DNA of 46,225 bases from Hyphomicrobiales bacterium (GCA_028285595.1 JANQOW010000167.1:1-46225); one strand, 5' to 3'; counted from the first letter of the stretch, positions 8,554-17,563 are shown. Made by a program: numbers and translations. Notes: generated by a model from the sequence alone, not told the origin.

Positions 8554-9261
8554 TCAGGCAATGCCGAGCTGATCAGCCAGCGTCTCGAAGCTGTCGGCCA
8601 CCAGATCCCAGTCGCCGGTGGGCTCGGTGTCCGCGCCGCCGCCTGGCCCCATTTCCAATGGCCGCGGCACGAACGCCGTCTTCAGCCCTTGCGCCTTGGC
8701 GGCGTGGAGATCGTCATTGTGGGCCGCCACCATCATGCATTGGCCGGGCGCCCGGCCGATGGCCGCCGCCGAGCGCAGATAAGCTTCCGGCATGGGCTTG
8801 TAAGCCCGGGCCACCTCTGCACCCAGCACCACATCCCACGGCAAACCGGCCCGCTTGGCCATATTGGTGATGAGGGCGATATTGCCGTTGGAGACCGGGG
8901 CAATGATGTATTTCGTCTTCAGGCGCGTGAGCCCTGCAACCGCGTCGGGCCAGGGATCAAGCCTGTGCCAGGCCCGCACCAGATGATCGCGTGCGCCGGC
9001 CTCAAGCGGCGGAAAGCCGAATTCGGCCCAGGCCTTATCCAGATTCTCGCCGTGCAGTGTGTCCAGAATGACCCAGCCGCGCCCTTCTGCGCGCACTTGC
9101 TCCATGGCGGGCTGATAGAGGGCACGCCAGCGGTCGGCGAACGCGGCCCAATCCGCCTCATAGCCGTTCTCGGCCCCGAAAACCTCCATCTGCGAGGTTA
9201 TGGACGTGCGCCAGTCGACCACCGTGCCGAACACATCGAAAAGGAGGGCTTCAACGTCCAT
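8554..9261 (-). CDS. Haloacid dehalogenase, type II (HAD superfamily)
   Basis: 235-residue HAD hydrolase of the L-2-haloacid dehalogenase class. The nucleophile Asp is in LLFDVFGTVVDWRTSI (residues 5-20), SNGN is motif II, and MMVAAHNDDLHAAKAQGL carries the AAHxxDL signature characteristic of type II 2-haloacid dehalogenases. Dehalogenation of short 2-haloacids is the family activity; whether that is the natural role is unknown. The ATG at 9261 shares one base with the aroC stop codon (TGATG), so translation is coupled to aroC and it is the last gene of the fabI operon. Confidence 0.88.
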   Translation of the reverse strand: MDVEALLFDVFGTVVDWRTSITSQMEVFGAENGYEADWAAFADRWRALYQPAMEQVRAEGRGWVILDTLHGENLDKAWAEFGFPPLEAGARDHLVRAWHRLDPWPDAVAGLTRLKTKYIIAPVSNGNIALITNMAKRAGLPWDVVLGAEVARAYKPMPEAYLRSAAAIGRAPGQCMMVAAHNDDLHAAKAQGLKTAFVPRPLEMGPGGGADTEPTGDWDLVADSFETLADQLGIA

Positions 9262-10346
9262 CACGCACCTGCTTGCGCCCGGTGGCGCAACAGATGATCG
9301 GCCAGGACCAGCGCCATCATGGCCTCGCCCACGGGCACCGCGCGAATGCCCACGCACGGGTCGTGGCGTCCCTTGGTGACAATCTCGGTGTCTTCGCCAA
9401 AGCGGTCCACCGTCTTGCGCGGCGCGAGAATGGAGGATGTGGGCTTGACCGCAAAGCGCACCACCACATCCTGGCCGGTGGAAATGCCGCCCAACACGCC
9501 GCCTGCCTGGTTCGACTGGAACTGACGGTCCCCGTCGACCATTCGGATTTCGTCGGCATTCTCTTCACCGGAAATCGCGGCGGCCTCAAACCCATTGCCG
9601 ATCTCAACGCCCTTTACCGCGTTGATGCTCATCATGGCAGACGCCATGTCCTGGTCGAGTTTGCCGTAGACGGGCGCCCCCAGGCCGATCGGGACACCGC
9701 TTCCCACAAGCTCGATCACCGCACCGCAAGACGAGCCCGCCTTGCGCACTCCGTCCAGATAGTCCGCCCAGTCTTCTGCCGCCTTTGCGTCCGGGCAAAA
9801 GAACGGGTTTTGATCCACTTGGTCCCAGTCCCAGCGGCTGCGGTCCACCTTGTGCGGGCCCATTTGCACCAGGGCGCCGCGCACGGTCATGCCGGCGATC
9901 ACCTTGCGGGCCACCGCGCCGGCCGCCACGCGGGCCGCCGTTTCCCGGGCCGATGAGCGCCCGCCCCCGCGATAATCGCGAATGCCGTACTTTTCCAGGT
10001 AGGTGAAATCGGCATGTCCCGGGCGGAACTTGTCCTTGATCTCAGAATAGTCCTTGGAGCGCTGGTCCACGTTCTCAATCATCAGGCAAATGGGGGTGCC
10101 GGTGGTGACCTGCCGGCCCTCATCGTCCTCAAAAACGCCGGAAAGGATCTTCACCTGATCGGGCTCGCGGCGCTGGGTGGTGTATTTCGACTGGCCGGGG
10201 CGGCGCTTGTCCATGAAGCCTTGGATATCGGCCTCGGTGAGCGGCAGGAGCGCCGGACATCCGTCCACCACACATCCAAGCGCGGGCCCGTGGCTTTCGC
10301 CAAAGGTGGTCATGCGGAACATATGGCCAAAAGTGTTGTGAGACAT
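9261..10346 (-). CDS. aroC: Chorismate synthase
   Basis: Last shikimate-pathway enzyme: converts 5-enolpyruvylshikimate-3-phosphate to chorismate using reduced FMN. The 361-residue product has [17 protein letters not shown] near the N-terminus, [18 protein letters not shown], the [14 protein letters not shown] block, [19 protein letters not shown], and [14 protein letters not shown] with the C-terminal [17 protein letters not shown], all hallmark segments. It sits 33 bases after the histidine phosphatase and is coupled to the dehalogenase. The fabI / phosphatase / aroC order is familiar from Hyphomicrobiales. Confidence 0.97.
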   Translation of the reverse strand: MSHNTFGHMFRMTTFGESHGPALGCVVDGCPALLPLTEADIQGFMDKRRPGQSKYTTQRREPDQVKILSGVFEDDEGRQVTTGTPICLMIENVDQRSKDYSEIKDKFRPGHADFTYLEKYGIRDYRGGGRSSARETAARVAAGAVARKVIAGMTVRGALVQMGPHKVDRSRWDWDQVDQNPFFCPDAKAAEDWADYLDGVRKAGSSCGAVIELVGSGVPIGLGAPVYGKLDQDMASAMMSINAVKGVEIGNGFEAAAISGEENADEIRMVDGDRQFQSNQAGGVLGGISTGQDVVVRFAVKPTSSILAPRKTVDRFGEDTEIVTKGRHDPCVGIRAVPVGEAMMALVLADHLLRHRAQAGA

Positions 10347-10379
10347 GGCAGCGCCTGAACGAAAGAGGTTTTGGCTGTT

Positions 10380-10988
10380 CTAGGCGTCCAGGTCGGCGGC
10401 GTCAAACCAGTCGAGCCCGCCATCAGCAATCCGGAAGAACCGCGTTTGCGGCACTTTGAGCTGAATGATGTCGCGGGGCTCCAGACCGAAGATCAACCCG
10501 CGGATCACACGGCTCAGTGCGCCATGGCCCACGACGATGTGGGGCCGGTCCAGGCTGGAGAGCCAATCGCGGGCACGCTCTCGCGCGTCCACATAGCTTT
10601 CGCCCTTCTCCGGGCGCCAGGCATGGAAGGCTTCAGGGTCCTTTTCAGGGACCACGCCCGCCGCATTGAGGTCGGGCCACATCTCGCCCTCCCACACCCC
10701 ATAGGCCAGCTCCTTCAAGCGGTCATCGGTGTCGGTATGATCGTCCGGCAGGCCGAAGGCTTTCAGCACGTAGCCCATGGTTTGGCGCGTCCGCTCAAGC
10801 GGGCTGCACACGAAACGGTATTCAGAAGGGTCTGAAACCTCTTGCAGCAGGCGCTTGGCCATGGCCTCGGCCTGCATGTGTCCCGTGGCGTTCAGAGGCA
10901 CATCGATCTGCCCTTGAATGCGCCGTTCCTTGTTCCAGGCGGTTTCGCCGTGGCGGAAATAGTAGAACGGAGGCAGATCCTTGATCAC
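10380..10988 (-). CDS. Histidine phosphatase family protein (phosphoglycerate mutase-like)
   Basis: 202-residue histidine phosphatase. FRHGETAWNKERRIQGQID at residues 12-30 contains the RHG phospho-acceptor motif. CSPLERTRQTM, the acidic ELAYGVWEGE segment and VVGHGALSRVIRGL (second catalytic His) follow. Family members include cofactor-dependent phosphoglycerate mutases and diverse small-molecule phosphatases; the substrate is unknown. The GTG start at 10988 overlaps the fabI stop by four bases (GTGA), so the pair is translationally coupled. Confidence 0.9.
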   Translation of the reverse strand: MIKDLPPFYYFRHGETAWNKERRIQGQIDVPLNATGHMQAEAMAKRLLQEVSDPSEYRFVCSPLERTRQTMGYVLKAFGLPDDHTDTDDRLKELAYGVWEGEMWPDLNAAGVVPEKDPEAFHAWRPEKGESYVDARERARDWLSSLDRPHIVVGHGALSRVIRGLIFGLEPRDIIQLKVPQTRFFRIADGGLDWFDAADLDA

Positions 10989-11800
10989 TTGACCACCGAA
11001 ATGTCAGGCGCGTCTTCCGCCTTCATGCCCACCAGGTTGTAGCCGCAGTCCACATGATGCACTTCGCCAGTCACCCCGCGGCTGAGATCTGACAGCAGAT
11101 AGAGCGCGCTGTCGCCAACCTCGTCGGTGCCCACGGTGCGGCGCAGGGGCGAGTTATACTCGTTCCACTTCAAGATATAGCGGAAGTCTCCGATGCCCGA
11201 CGCGGCCAGGGTCTTGATCGGCCCGGCGGAGACCGCGTTGACCCGGATCTTCTGCTTGCCCAGATCCTCGGCCAGATAGCGCACGCTGGCTTCAAGCGCC
11301 GCCTTGGCCACGCCCATCACGTTGTAATGGGGCATGACCTTCTCCGCGCCGTAATAGGTGAGCGTCAGGAGCGAGCCGCCGTCCGGCATCAGCTTCTCAG
11401 CGCGCTGCGCAATCGCGGTGAACGAATAGCACGAGATCTCCATGGTTCTGTTGAAGTTCGCGCACGTTGTGTCCACGTAGCGGCCGGTGAGCTCTTCCTT
11501 GTCGGAAAAGGCAATGGCGTGCACCACGAAATCCAAACCGCCCCATTCTTTCTGGATGGCATCGAAAGTGGCATCGATGGACGCCGCATCGGTCACATCG
11601 CACGGCAGCACCAGTGAGGCCCCCACTGACTCTGCCAACGGGCGCACCCGCTTTTCCAGCGCTTCACCTTGGAAGGTAAATGCCAACTCGGCGCCATGAC
11701 GCGCACATGCTTCAGAAATGCCCCATGCGATCGAACGGTTGTTAGCCACCCCCATCACAAGTCCGCGCTTACCGGCCATCAAAGGTCCAGGTTCACCCAT
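10985..11800 (-). CDS. fabI: Enoyl-[acyl-carrier-protein] reductase (NADH), FabI
   Basis: Catalyses the last step of each fatty-acid elongation cycle. The 271-residue SDR-like protein has GVANNRSIAWGISEACARHG (dinucleotide-binding region), HAIAFSDKEELTGRY, and the FabI Tyr-x6-Lys catalytic arrangement in YYGAEKVMPHYNVMGVAK. VSAGPIKTLAASGIGDF and HHVDCGYNLVGM close the fold. A GTG lies one codon upstream (11803). A GAGG site is 4 bases from the GTG and 7 from the ATG, which favours ATG 11800. First gene of a four-gene minus-strand operon and divergent from pdxH. This is the triclosan-target class of enzyme. Confidence 0.96.
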   Translation of the reverse strand: MGEPGPLMAGKRGLVMGVANNRSIAWGISEACARHGAELAFTFQGEALEKRVRPLAESVGASLVLPCDVTDAASIDATFDAIQKEWGGLDFVVHAIAFSDKEELTGRYVDTTCANFNRTMEISCYSFTAIAQRAEKLMPDGGSLLTLTYYGAEKVMPHYNVMGVAKAALEASVRYLAEDLGKQKIRVNAVSAGPIKTLAASGIGDFRYILKWNEYNSPLRRTVGTDEVGDSALYLLSDLSRGVTGEVHHVDCGYNLVGMKAEDAPDISVVK

Positions 11801-12002
11801 CACGCAACCTCAAAATTTTTATAACTGTCCCCTAGGAAATCGCGCGCATCCTACACATTGTGCAAGGCCGATCTATCAAAAAGCAGCCGATTGGAAAGAA
11901 TTGAGAAATGTTTCATTTTGTTACCGCTCAGCCGGGGTTGCCAAAGCCGTGGGATAATGAAATGAGTTTCTCCTCAAGATCTCACCTGGCGAGCAGAGGC
12001 GC
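11801..12002. promoter_or_regulatory. Divergent promoter region between fabI and pdxH
   Basis: About 200 bases with clearly lower GC than the flanking genes, including AAAATTTTTATAA at the fabI side and GAAATGTTTCATTTTGTTA nearer pdxH. Both genes must be driven from here. I could not fix a single -35/-10 pair or an operator with confidence. Confidence 0.5.
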
Positions 12003-12623
12003 ATGAGTTACGACCCCATACCGCAGGACGACTTTGTTGACCGTGAAGATCCGTTCGGCCTGTTTGCCGACTGGTTTGAGCTGGCCAAGACAAGCGAGCC
12101 GAATGATCCCAGCGCCATGTCCATTGCGACCGTGGACCCGGACGGCATGCCAAATGTGCGCATGGTGCTGCTCAAGGATTTCGCCGATACGGGCTTTGTG
12201 TTCTACACCAACTTTGAGAGCCAGAAGGGGGAGGAAATTCTCGCGCAACCCCGCGCGGCGCTGTGCTTTCATTGGAAGTCGCTGCGCCGGCAGATCCGCA
12301 TCCGCGGCACGGTGAGCGTGGTGAGCGATGAGGAGGCCGATGCCTATTTCAACTCCCGCGCCCGCGACAGCCGCATCGGCGCCTGGGCCTCGCAACAATC
12401 GCGCCCTTTGGAGAGCCGCTTTGCGCTGGAAAAGGCGGTGGCCAAGTATGCGGCCAAGCATGCCATCGGTTCTGTGCCCCGGCCGGAATATTGGTCTGGT
12501 TTCAGAATTGCGCCGCTCTATATGGAGTTCTGGCACGACCGGCCCTTCCGGCTCCACGACCGGGTGGTGTTTCGCCGCAAAAAGACCGATGATGCGTGGT
12601 CAAAGGAACGCCTGTACCCCTAA
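12003..12623 (+). CDS. pdxH: Pyridoxamine/pyridoxine 5'-phosphate oxidase
   Basis: FMN enzyme that makes pyridoxal 5'-phosphate from pyridoxine or pyridoxamine phosphate. The 206-residue protein has [63 protein letters not shown] and the C-terminal [10 protein letters not shown], ending with KERLYP, as in characterised PdxH. It heads a plus-strand run followed 24 bases later by an SDR gene and then by a PLP-dependent trans-sulfuration enzyme, a consumer of its product. Confidence 0.96.
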   Translation: MSYDPIPQDDFVDREDPFGLFADWFELAKTSEPNDPSAMSIATVDPDGMPNVRMVLLKDFADTGFVFYTNFESQKGEEILAQPRAALCFHWKSLRRQIRIRGTVSVVSDEEADAYFNSRARDSRIGAWASQQSRPLESRFALEKAVAKYAAKHAIGSVPRPEYWSGFRIAPLYMEFWHDRPFRLHDRVVFRRKKTDDAWSKERLYP

Positions 12624-12647
12624 CGGCAAGAAAGAGCAGACCCTCCC

Positions 12648-13403
12648 ATGAGTGACCTGCGGAACGACGAACGGAAAACCTTGATCCTCACGGGCGCAAG
12701 CCGCGGCATCGGCCATGCGGCGGTGAAGCGGTTCTCCAGCGCAGGCTGGCGGGTGATCACCTGTTCCAGGCACGGGTTCCCGGAAGATTGCCCGTGGGAA
12801 ATGGGGCCGGAGGACCATATCCAGATCGATCTGGCCGATCCTGCCAATGTGGAGGACGGCATCCGCGAAATGCGCGAGCGCTTGAAAGCGCAGGGCAGCC
12901 GGTTGGACGCCCTGGTGAACAATGCCGCCATTTCGCCGAAGGATGAGCACGGCCAACGTCTGCCGGCCCTGGACACGGGCATCGACGACTGGAAGACCGT
13001 TTTTCAGGTGAACTTCTTTGCCCCGATCATGCTGGCCCGCGGCCTGGTTGAGGAACTGAAGAAGGCCACGGGGTCCGTGGTGAACGTGACCTCGATTGCC
13101 GGGTCCAGCGTGCATCCGTTTGCGGGCGCAGCCTATTCCACCTCCAAGGCGGCCCTTGCCTCGCTGACCCGCGAGATGGCCGCCGATTTCGGGCCTCTGG
13201 GTATCCGCGTGAACGCCATTTCGCCGGGCGAGATCGAAACCTCGATCCTCTCACCCGGCACCGAGAACATGATCAAGGATATCCCCATGCGCCGGCTGGG
13301 TCAGCCGGAAGAGGTGGCGAAAGCCATCTACTTCCTGTGCACCGAACAATCCAGCTATGTGACCGGCGCTGAACTCCACATCAATGGCGGACAGCACGTT
13401 TAA
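12648..13403 (+). CDS. SDR-family oxidoreductase
   Basis: Classical short-chain dehydrogenase of 251 residues. It shows TGASRGIGHAAVKRF (cofactor site), LVNNAAISPKDEH (NNA motif), VVNVTSIAGSSVHPFAG (catalytic Ser), YSTSKAALASLTREMA (catalytic Tyr and Lys) and VNAISPGEIETSI. The C-terminal INGGQHV fits the usual substrate/cofactor closure. The substrate is unknown. It is six bases from the next gene, so it is surely co-transcribed with the trans-sulfuration-type enzyme and probably with pdxH. Confidence 0.9.
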   Translation: MSDLRNDERKTLILTGASRGIGHAAVKRFSSAGWRVITCSRHGFPEDCPWEMGPEDHIQIDLADPANVEDGIREMRERLKAQGSRLDALVNNAAISPKDEHGQRLPALDTGIDDWKTVFQVNFFAPIMLARGLVEELKKATGSVVNVTSIAGSSVHPFAGAAYSTSKAALASLTREMAADFGPLGIRVNAISPGEIETSILSPGTENMIKDIPMRRLGQPEEVAKAIYFLCTEQSSYVTGAELHINGGQHV

Positions 13404-13409
13404 GACTTT

Positions 13410-14555
13410 ATGAGCAACACCCTCCCCTCAACGCGCTCTCTGGTTGCCCAGGCGCTGCACTATATCGATGAAGCCACCGGCGGCGTGGTGCCCCCCATCC
13501 AGCCCTCAACCACCTTCGGGCGTGATGAGAATTACGAGCTTCTGGGCGCATACTCCTATGGCCGGTATGGCTCGCCTACCGTCACTAAAGTGGAGGAGGT
13601 TTTGGCCAGGCTGGACGAAGGCGCAGATGCGCTGGCCTTTTCCTCAGGCCTTGCCGCGTTCGCCGCCCTGTTTGAAACCGTGCGCACGGGCCAGCACATG
13701 GTGGCCCCGGAAATCATGTACCATGGCGGCCAGGACTGGCTGCGCATGATTGCCGAGCGCCGGGGCATTGGTCTGACCCTGTTCGACCAGACGAAGCCCG
13801 GTGCACTCGAAGCAGCCATCCGGCCGGGCGAAACCGCGATTGTGTGGATTGAGACGCCGGTGAACCCCACCTGGGATGTGATCGACATTGAAGCCGCCGC
13901 AAAGGCCGCCCATGAGGCCGGCGCCCGGCTTGGGGTGGATGCCACCGTGGCCACGCCCGTGAGCACGCGGCCCTTGGAGCACGGGGCGGACATCGTCTTC
14001 CACTCGGCCACCAAGTATCTCAACGGCCATTCCGACGTGAACGCAGGCGTCCTGGTGACGGGCCAGGCGAACCCGTTCTGGGAAGAGATTTTCGTCAACC
14101 GCAAGTATCTCGGCTCGATCCTCGGCACGTTTGAAGCCTGGCTGCTGCTCAGGGGCATGCGCACGCTTTTCGTAAGGTTTGAGGCCTCGTCCCGCAACGC
14201 TTTGAAAATTGCAAAACACTTTAAAGATCATCCAAAGCTTGACGGCGTGCTCTATCCGGGGCTTGAGAGCCATCCCGGTCATGAGATTGCCGCGCGCCAG
14301 ATGACCGGCGGGTTTGGCGGCATGATGTCTGTGCTGGTCAAAGGCGGCGAAGCCGATGCCAAGCAGGTGGCCGCCGCGTTGAAGCTGTTTGTGCCGGCCA
14401 CCTCGCTTGGGGGCGTTGAGAGCCTGGCGGAGCACCGCAAAACCGTGGAGGGCCCGCACTCGCTGGTCGCTGCGAACTTGATCCGTCTGTCCATTGGGAT
14501 TGAAGAGGCGGACGATCTGATTGCAGATTTGGAGCAGGCCCTTGCCACGCTTTAG
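13410..14555 (+). CDS. Trans-sulfuration enzyme family, PLP-dependent (cystathionine beta-lyase / gamma-synthase type)
   Basis: 381-residue fold-type I PLP enzyme of the Cys/Met metabolism family. YSYGRYGSPTVTKVEEVLA holds the YxR region. ALAFSSGLAAFAALF is the PLP phosphate loop, and HSATKYLNGHSDVNAG carries the Schiff-base lysine. ATSLGGVESLAEHRKT is the C-terminal substrate loop. The usual DNTFATP segment reads DATVATP here, so the Asp partner of the PLP nitrogen is kept but the next Asn is Ala. Members act as cystathionine lyases or synthases, methionine lyases or sulfhydrylases; sequence alone does not decide. SDR and pdxH lie upstream. Confidence 0.88.
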   Translation: MSNTLPSTRSLVAQALHYIDEATGGVVPPIQPSTTFGRDENYELLGAYSYGRYGSPTVTKVEEVLARLDEGADALAFSSGLAAFAALFETVRTGQHMVAPEIMYHGGQDWLRMIAERRGIGLTLFDQTKPGALEAAIRPGETAIVWIETPVNPTWDVIDIEAAAKAAHEAGARLGVDATVATPVSTRPLEHGADIVFHSATKYLNGHSDVNAGVLVTGQANPFWEEIFVNRKYLGSILGTFEAWLLLRGMRTLFVRFEASSRNALKIAKHFKDHPKLDGVLYPGLESHPGHEIAARQMTGGFGGMMSVLVKGGEADAKQVAAALKLFVPATSLGGVESLAEHRKTVEGPHSLVAANLIRLSIGIEEADDLIADLEQALATL

Positions 14556-15399
14556 CGCCATATGCGCGGCGCTGGGCATGGCCCTCGCGCTTCCCGCCTC
14601 AGCAGGCGAATTGCCGGAAGGCGCCCTGCCCGATGCCCTGATCTCGCCGGGAAAGCACAACCTGAAAAGCGCCTGGCTGGCGCGGCCGACCACCCGTTAT
14701 GGCCATGGCATTCTGGGCGATGCCATTGAAGCGGGAAGCCTGGTCGCCGTCACCTCGTGCGGCCATAAAATGGAGTTTGTGCTGGACGAGAACCTGGTGT
14801 TCGAAGACCGTCAGGCGCGCATTGTGGATCTTGAGGGGGATTACTATGCGGAGATCGTGGTGGTGGAGGCCAGCCTGGACCAAGGGGCGGCCCTGGCGGT
14901 GTACGGACCGGCCGGGGCAACCTGCAGCGCGAACGGCGGTTTGAAGCGCATCGCCCGCACCCCGTTTATCGGCACCGCCAACCGGTGGCTGAACCCCGCC
15001 GGCATCGCAGACTATGATGGCGATGGGGCCAAGGAGATCGCCATTGTGGTCACGCCGCATATTGGCGGCACCTTGCAGTTCTGGAGCTTGCAGGACGGCA
15101 AGCTGGTGCTGAAGGCGAAGAAGTATGGCTTTTCCAACCACGCGATCGGCTCGCGCGAGCAGGAGTTGAGCGCCACGGTTGCCCGTGACGGCGGCGATCT
15201 GCTGTTCGTACCGGATGCCGGGCGGCGCACTTTGATGCGCGTTGAGCTCAAGGACGGCGCGATTGAGAGCACACCGGTGGCTGAACTCCCCAGCCAGGCC
15301 GCGGGCACGATAACGGCCAAGGTGGCAGACGACGGCGCAATCACGCTGGCCGTGCCCACGGAGAAGCATGGCGTGGTGGAGCTGAAGAGCCAGCTCTGA
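14542..15399 (+). CDS. Secreted FG-GAP/VCBS-like repeat protein
   Basis: Predicted exported protein of about 285 residues. A signal peptide is clear (FSAICAALGMALALPASA, AxA cleavage before GELPEG). The mature part looks like a beta-propeller: AGIADYDGDGAKEIAIVV is a DxDGDG calcium-binding repeat typical of FG-GAP/VCBS domains, and IVDLEGDYYAEIVVVEA is a degenerate copy. No ATG precedes the signal peptide in frame. TTG 14542 gives a compact signal sequence and TTG 14521 is an alternative. Either start lies inside the end of the PLP-enzyme gene, so translation is probably coupled. Function unknown. Confidence 0.75.
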   Translation: MPRFSAICAALGMALALPASAGELPEGALPDALISPGKHNLKSAWLARPTTRYGHGILGDAIEAGSLVAVTSCGHKMEFVLDENLVFEDRQARIVDLEGDYYAEIVVVEASLDQGAALAVYGPAGATCSANGGLKRIARTPFIGTANRWLNPAGIADYDGDGAKEIAIVVTPHIGGTLQFWSLQDGKLVLKAKKYGFSNHAIGSREQELSATVARDGGDLLFVPDAGRRTLMRVELKDGAIESTPVAELPSQAAGTITAKVADDGAITLAVPTEKHGVVELKSQL

Positions 15400-15437
15400 C
15401 CGCGATTAACCGGAAATTATCGGCTCTTTCCTACTCT

Positions 15438-15459
15438 CTCTCTCCATAACGGAGAGAGG
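15438..15459 (+). promoter_or_regulatory. Hairpin enclosing the ribosome binding site of the 15466 gene
   Basis: CTCTCTCC (15438-15445) pairs perfectly with GGAGAGAG (15451-15458) across the loop ATAAC, and T15437-G15459 could add a wobble pair. The 3' arm is the Shine-Dalgarno sequence of the ATG at 15466, so the folded RNA would hide the ribosome site. A longer CT run upstream allows slipped pairings. Confidence 0.55.
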
Positions 15460-15465
15460 TACACC

Positions 15466-16035
15466 ATGATTGCGGAAATGCTTGAAAAAGCCTGGCTGAT
15501 GACCATCGGCATGTCCGTCTTTTTCGGGGCTATGTACCTGATCTATTTCAGAGATTCCTACTACTGGCGCTATCTGGGTAAGTTCTATGAAGCCCCTTGG
15601 GAGCGCCCCTTGGAAACCCGCCACTTTCAGCACGCGGTGGCCTACGGCGAGGGCGTGGCCTCAAGGTCCTATAACGGCCTTCTGACAATCGGGGTGCACC
15701 AGATGGGCCTGGCGCTGAAGATCATCCCGCCCTTCAACTTCTTCCACAAGCCGCTGTTCATCCCCTTCTCGGAAATCAAGGGCTGGAAGCAATTCTGGTA
15801 TCTCAATTCCAAGTCCTATGAGCTGGAGCTGAAAAGCGCGCCCGATGTGAAGCTGGTGATGCCGGCCTCACAGGTGGAATGGCTCCAGGAACGCTCCAAC
15901 GGGCGCCTGGAGGTCGTTGAGGAAAAGACCCCCCACAAGCAGCGGCCGAACGTTTGGTACGTGATCATCATCATCCAGGCGCTGATGGCGCTTGGGCTGG
16001 GGGCCTATCTCATCGTCAACGGGTTCGAGCTATAG
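15466..16035 (+). CDS. Hypothetical membrane protein with two terminal transmembrane segments
   Basis: 189-residue protein I cannot assign to a family. There is a hydrophobic segment near the N-terminus (about residues 10-28, WLMTIGMSVFFGAMYLIYF) and one at the C-terminus (about 165-186, VIIIIQALMALGLGAYLIV). Between them is a polar, probably cytoplasmic domain of about 130 residues containing FIPFSEIKGWKQFWYLNSKS and KLVMPASQVEWLQE, which reads like a small PH-like beta domain (inference). It has its own 66-base leader with a ribosome-site hairpin. It is convergent with the aminotransferase gene across an R1 repeat. Confidence 0.8.
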   Translation: MIAEMLEKAWLMTIGMSVFFGAMYLIYFRDSYYWRYLGKFYEAPWERPLETRHFQHAVAYGEGVASRSYNGLLTIGVHQMGLALKIIPPFNFFHKPLFIPFSEIKGWKQFWYLNSKSYELELKSAPDVKLVMPASQVEWLQERSNGRLEVVEEKTPHKQRPNVWYVIIIIQALMALGLGAYLIVNGFEL

Positions 16036-16056
16036 GGCTCGCACCATCCTCATCAT

Positions 16057-16154
16057 CGTCATCCCCGCGAACGCGGGGAGCCAGGGCGGTTGGCTCTGAG
16101 CCGTGCGGCGGCTGGGTCCCGGATATTTTGCGTGCGCAAAATTCCGGGATGACG
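16057..16154. repeat. 98-bp palindromic repeat, family R1, copy 2 (inverted)
   Basis: Same element as 7052-7149 but in the opposite orientation: CCCCGCGAACGCGGGG comes first and the ATATTTTGCGTGCGCAAAAT hairpin second. The ends are again CGTCATCCC / GGGATGACG. It lies between converging 3' ends (membrane protein and aminotransferase), where a bidirectional terminator could work. Confidence 0.85.
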
Positions 16155-16168
16155 GAGTTTAGGACGCT

Positions 16169-17563
16169 TTATTCCTCCCGCAGGCCCTCTTTGCGCACCC
16201 ACGCCTCGGTGTCGTCCAGGCCCATTTCCAGGCGGTCGAACATCTCGTGGATCTCATCTTCCTTGATGATGAGCGGCGGGCAAAGCGCCAAGGCATCGCC
16301 CAGCATCCGGTTGATCAGCCCCTGCTTCTGGCAGAACTTGACGCCATTAATCCCCACCTGATGAGCCGGATTGAAGGCGCGTTTGGTGGCTTTGTCGGCC
16401 ACAAGCTCGCACGCCCCGATCATGCCCACGGCCCTGACTTCGCCCACCAGCGGATGGTCTTTCAGCTTGTTGAAGCGCTCCAGGAAGATCGGGCTCATTT
16501 TCTTGGCATGTTCGATCACACCGTCACGTTCATAGATCTCGATGGTCTTCAGCGCCACGGCGGAGGCCACCGGATGGGCCGTGTAGGTGTAGCCATGACC
16601 GAACGTGCCGATCTTTTTGCTCTGCTCCAGCATGGCCTGGTAGAGATCTTCTTCAATGGAGATCGCGCCCAGCGGATAGTAAGCCGAGGTGATGGCCTTG
16701 GCCATGGAGACGGATGTGGGCTTGATGCCGAAGGTTTCCGTGCCGAACCAATTGCCCGTGCGCCCGAAGCCGCAGATCACCTCATCGGCAATGAAGCGCA
16801 CATCATACTTATCCAGCACGGCTTGGATTTTTGGGAAGTACCCCTCCGGTGGCACGATAACACCGCCCGCCCCCATAACTGGCTCTGCGATGAACGCGGC
16901 GATGGTTTCCGGGCCCTCGCGCTGGATCAGGTCTTCCAAGTCCGCGGCCATGCGGGTGGCGAACTCTTCCTCGCTCTCCCCGTCTTCGCCGAAGCGGTAA
17001 TAGTGGGGCAAGGACGTGTGCAGAATGTTGTTGATGGGCAGGTCCCAGTCGGCATGCACCGGCGGCAGGCCGGTGAGCGAGCCCGATGCGACGGTAACCC
17101 CGTGATAGCCCTTGATCCGGCTGATGATCTTTTTCTTCTCCGGACGGCCCTTGGCGTTGTTGTAGTACCAGGTCAGCTTGACCTGCATATCGTTGGCCTC
17201 AGAGCCTGACGAACAAAACAGCATCTTGGAGGCTTCGCACGGCACGATTTCCTTCAGCTTCTCCGCCAGCTCAATGGCCATGTCGTTGGACTTGCCGCCG
17301 AAAATATGGGTGTAGGAGAGCCGCCGCATCTGGGTGGCAGCGGTCTCCACCAGTTCTTCATTGCCGTATCCCAGCGACGTGCACCAGAGGCCGGCCAGTC
17401 CCTCAATGTAGGGTTTGCCCTTATCGTCATAGACGTAGATGCCCTTGCCTTCTTCCAGGATGAAAGGACCTTCCTCGCGGTGAACGGCCAGGTTGGTGTA
17501 GGGGTGGATCACCGTTTCGATGTCCCGAACGGCCATATTGGAAAGCTGGTCCATAGAATTCAT
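16169..17563 (-). CDS. Class III aminotransferase (omega-amino acid / diamine:pyruvate type)
   Basis: 464-residue fold-type I aminotransferase. YVYDDKGKPYIEGLAGLWC, GSEANDMQVKLTWYYNNAKG (phosphate site), RIKGYHGVTVASGSLTG, AFIAEPVMGAGGVIVPPEGY and FIADEVICGFGRTGNWFGTE (Asp binding the PLP ring) are followed by SMAKAITSAYYPLGA with the Schiff-base lysine. Overall it resembles putrescine/beta-alanine/taurine:pyruvate aminotransferases. The amine donor is not determined. Divergent from an amidase (gap 106 bases), which could release an amine- or amino-acid-type substrate; this link is inference. Confidence 0.9.
   Translation of the reverse strand: MNSMDQLSNMAVRDIETVIHPYTNLAVHREEGPFILEEGKGIYVYDDKGKPYIEGLAGLWCTSLGYGNEELVETAATQMRRLSYTHIFGGKSNDMAIELAEKLKEIVPCEASKMLFCSSGSEANDMQVKLTWYYNNAKGRPEKKKIISRIKGYHGVTVASGSLTGLPPVHADWDLPINNILHTSLPHYYRFGEDGESEEEFATRMAADLEDLIQREGPETIAAFIAEPVMGAGGVIVPPEGYFPKIQAVLDKYDVRFIADEVICGFGRTGNWFGTETFGIKPTSVSMAKAITSAYYPLGAISIEEDLYQAMLEQSKKIGTFGHGYTYTAHPVASAVALKTIEIYERDGVIEHAKKMSPIFLERFNKLKDHPLVGEVRAVGMIGACELVADKATKRAFNPAHQVGINGVKFCQKQGLINRMLGDALALCPPLIIKEDEIHEMFDRLEMGLDDTEAWVRKEGLREE

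Noticed and set aside
13404..13409. SAM-type riboswitch before the trans-sulfuration enzyme
   Set aside because: Only six bases separate it from the SDR gene, leaving no room for an aptamer.
14999..15060. DYDGDG motif as evidence for an RTX toxin that the HlyC-like protein could modify
   Set aside because: It is an FG-GAP/VCBS-type calcium loop in a small secreted protein, with no GGxGxDxUx nonapeptide array or type I secretion genes.
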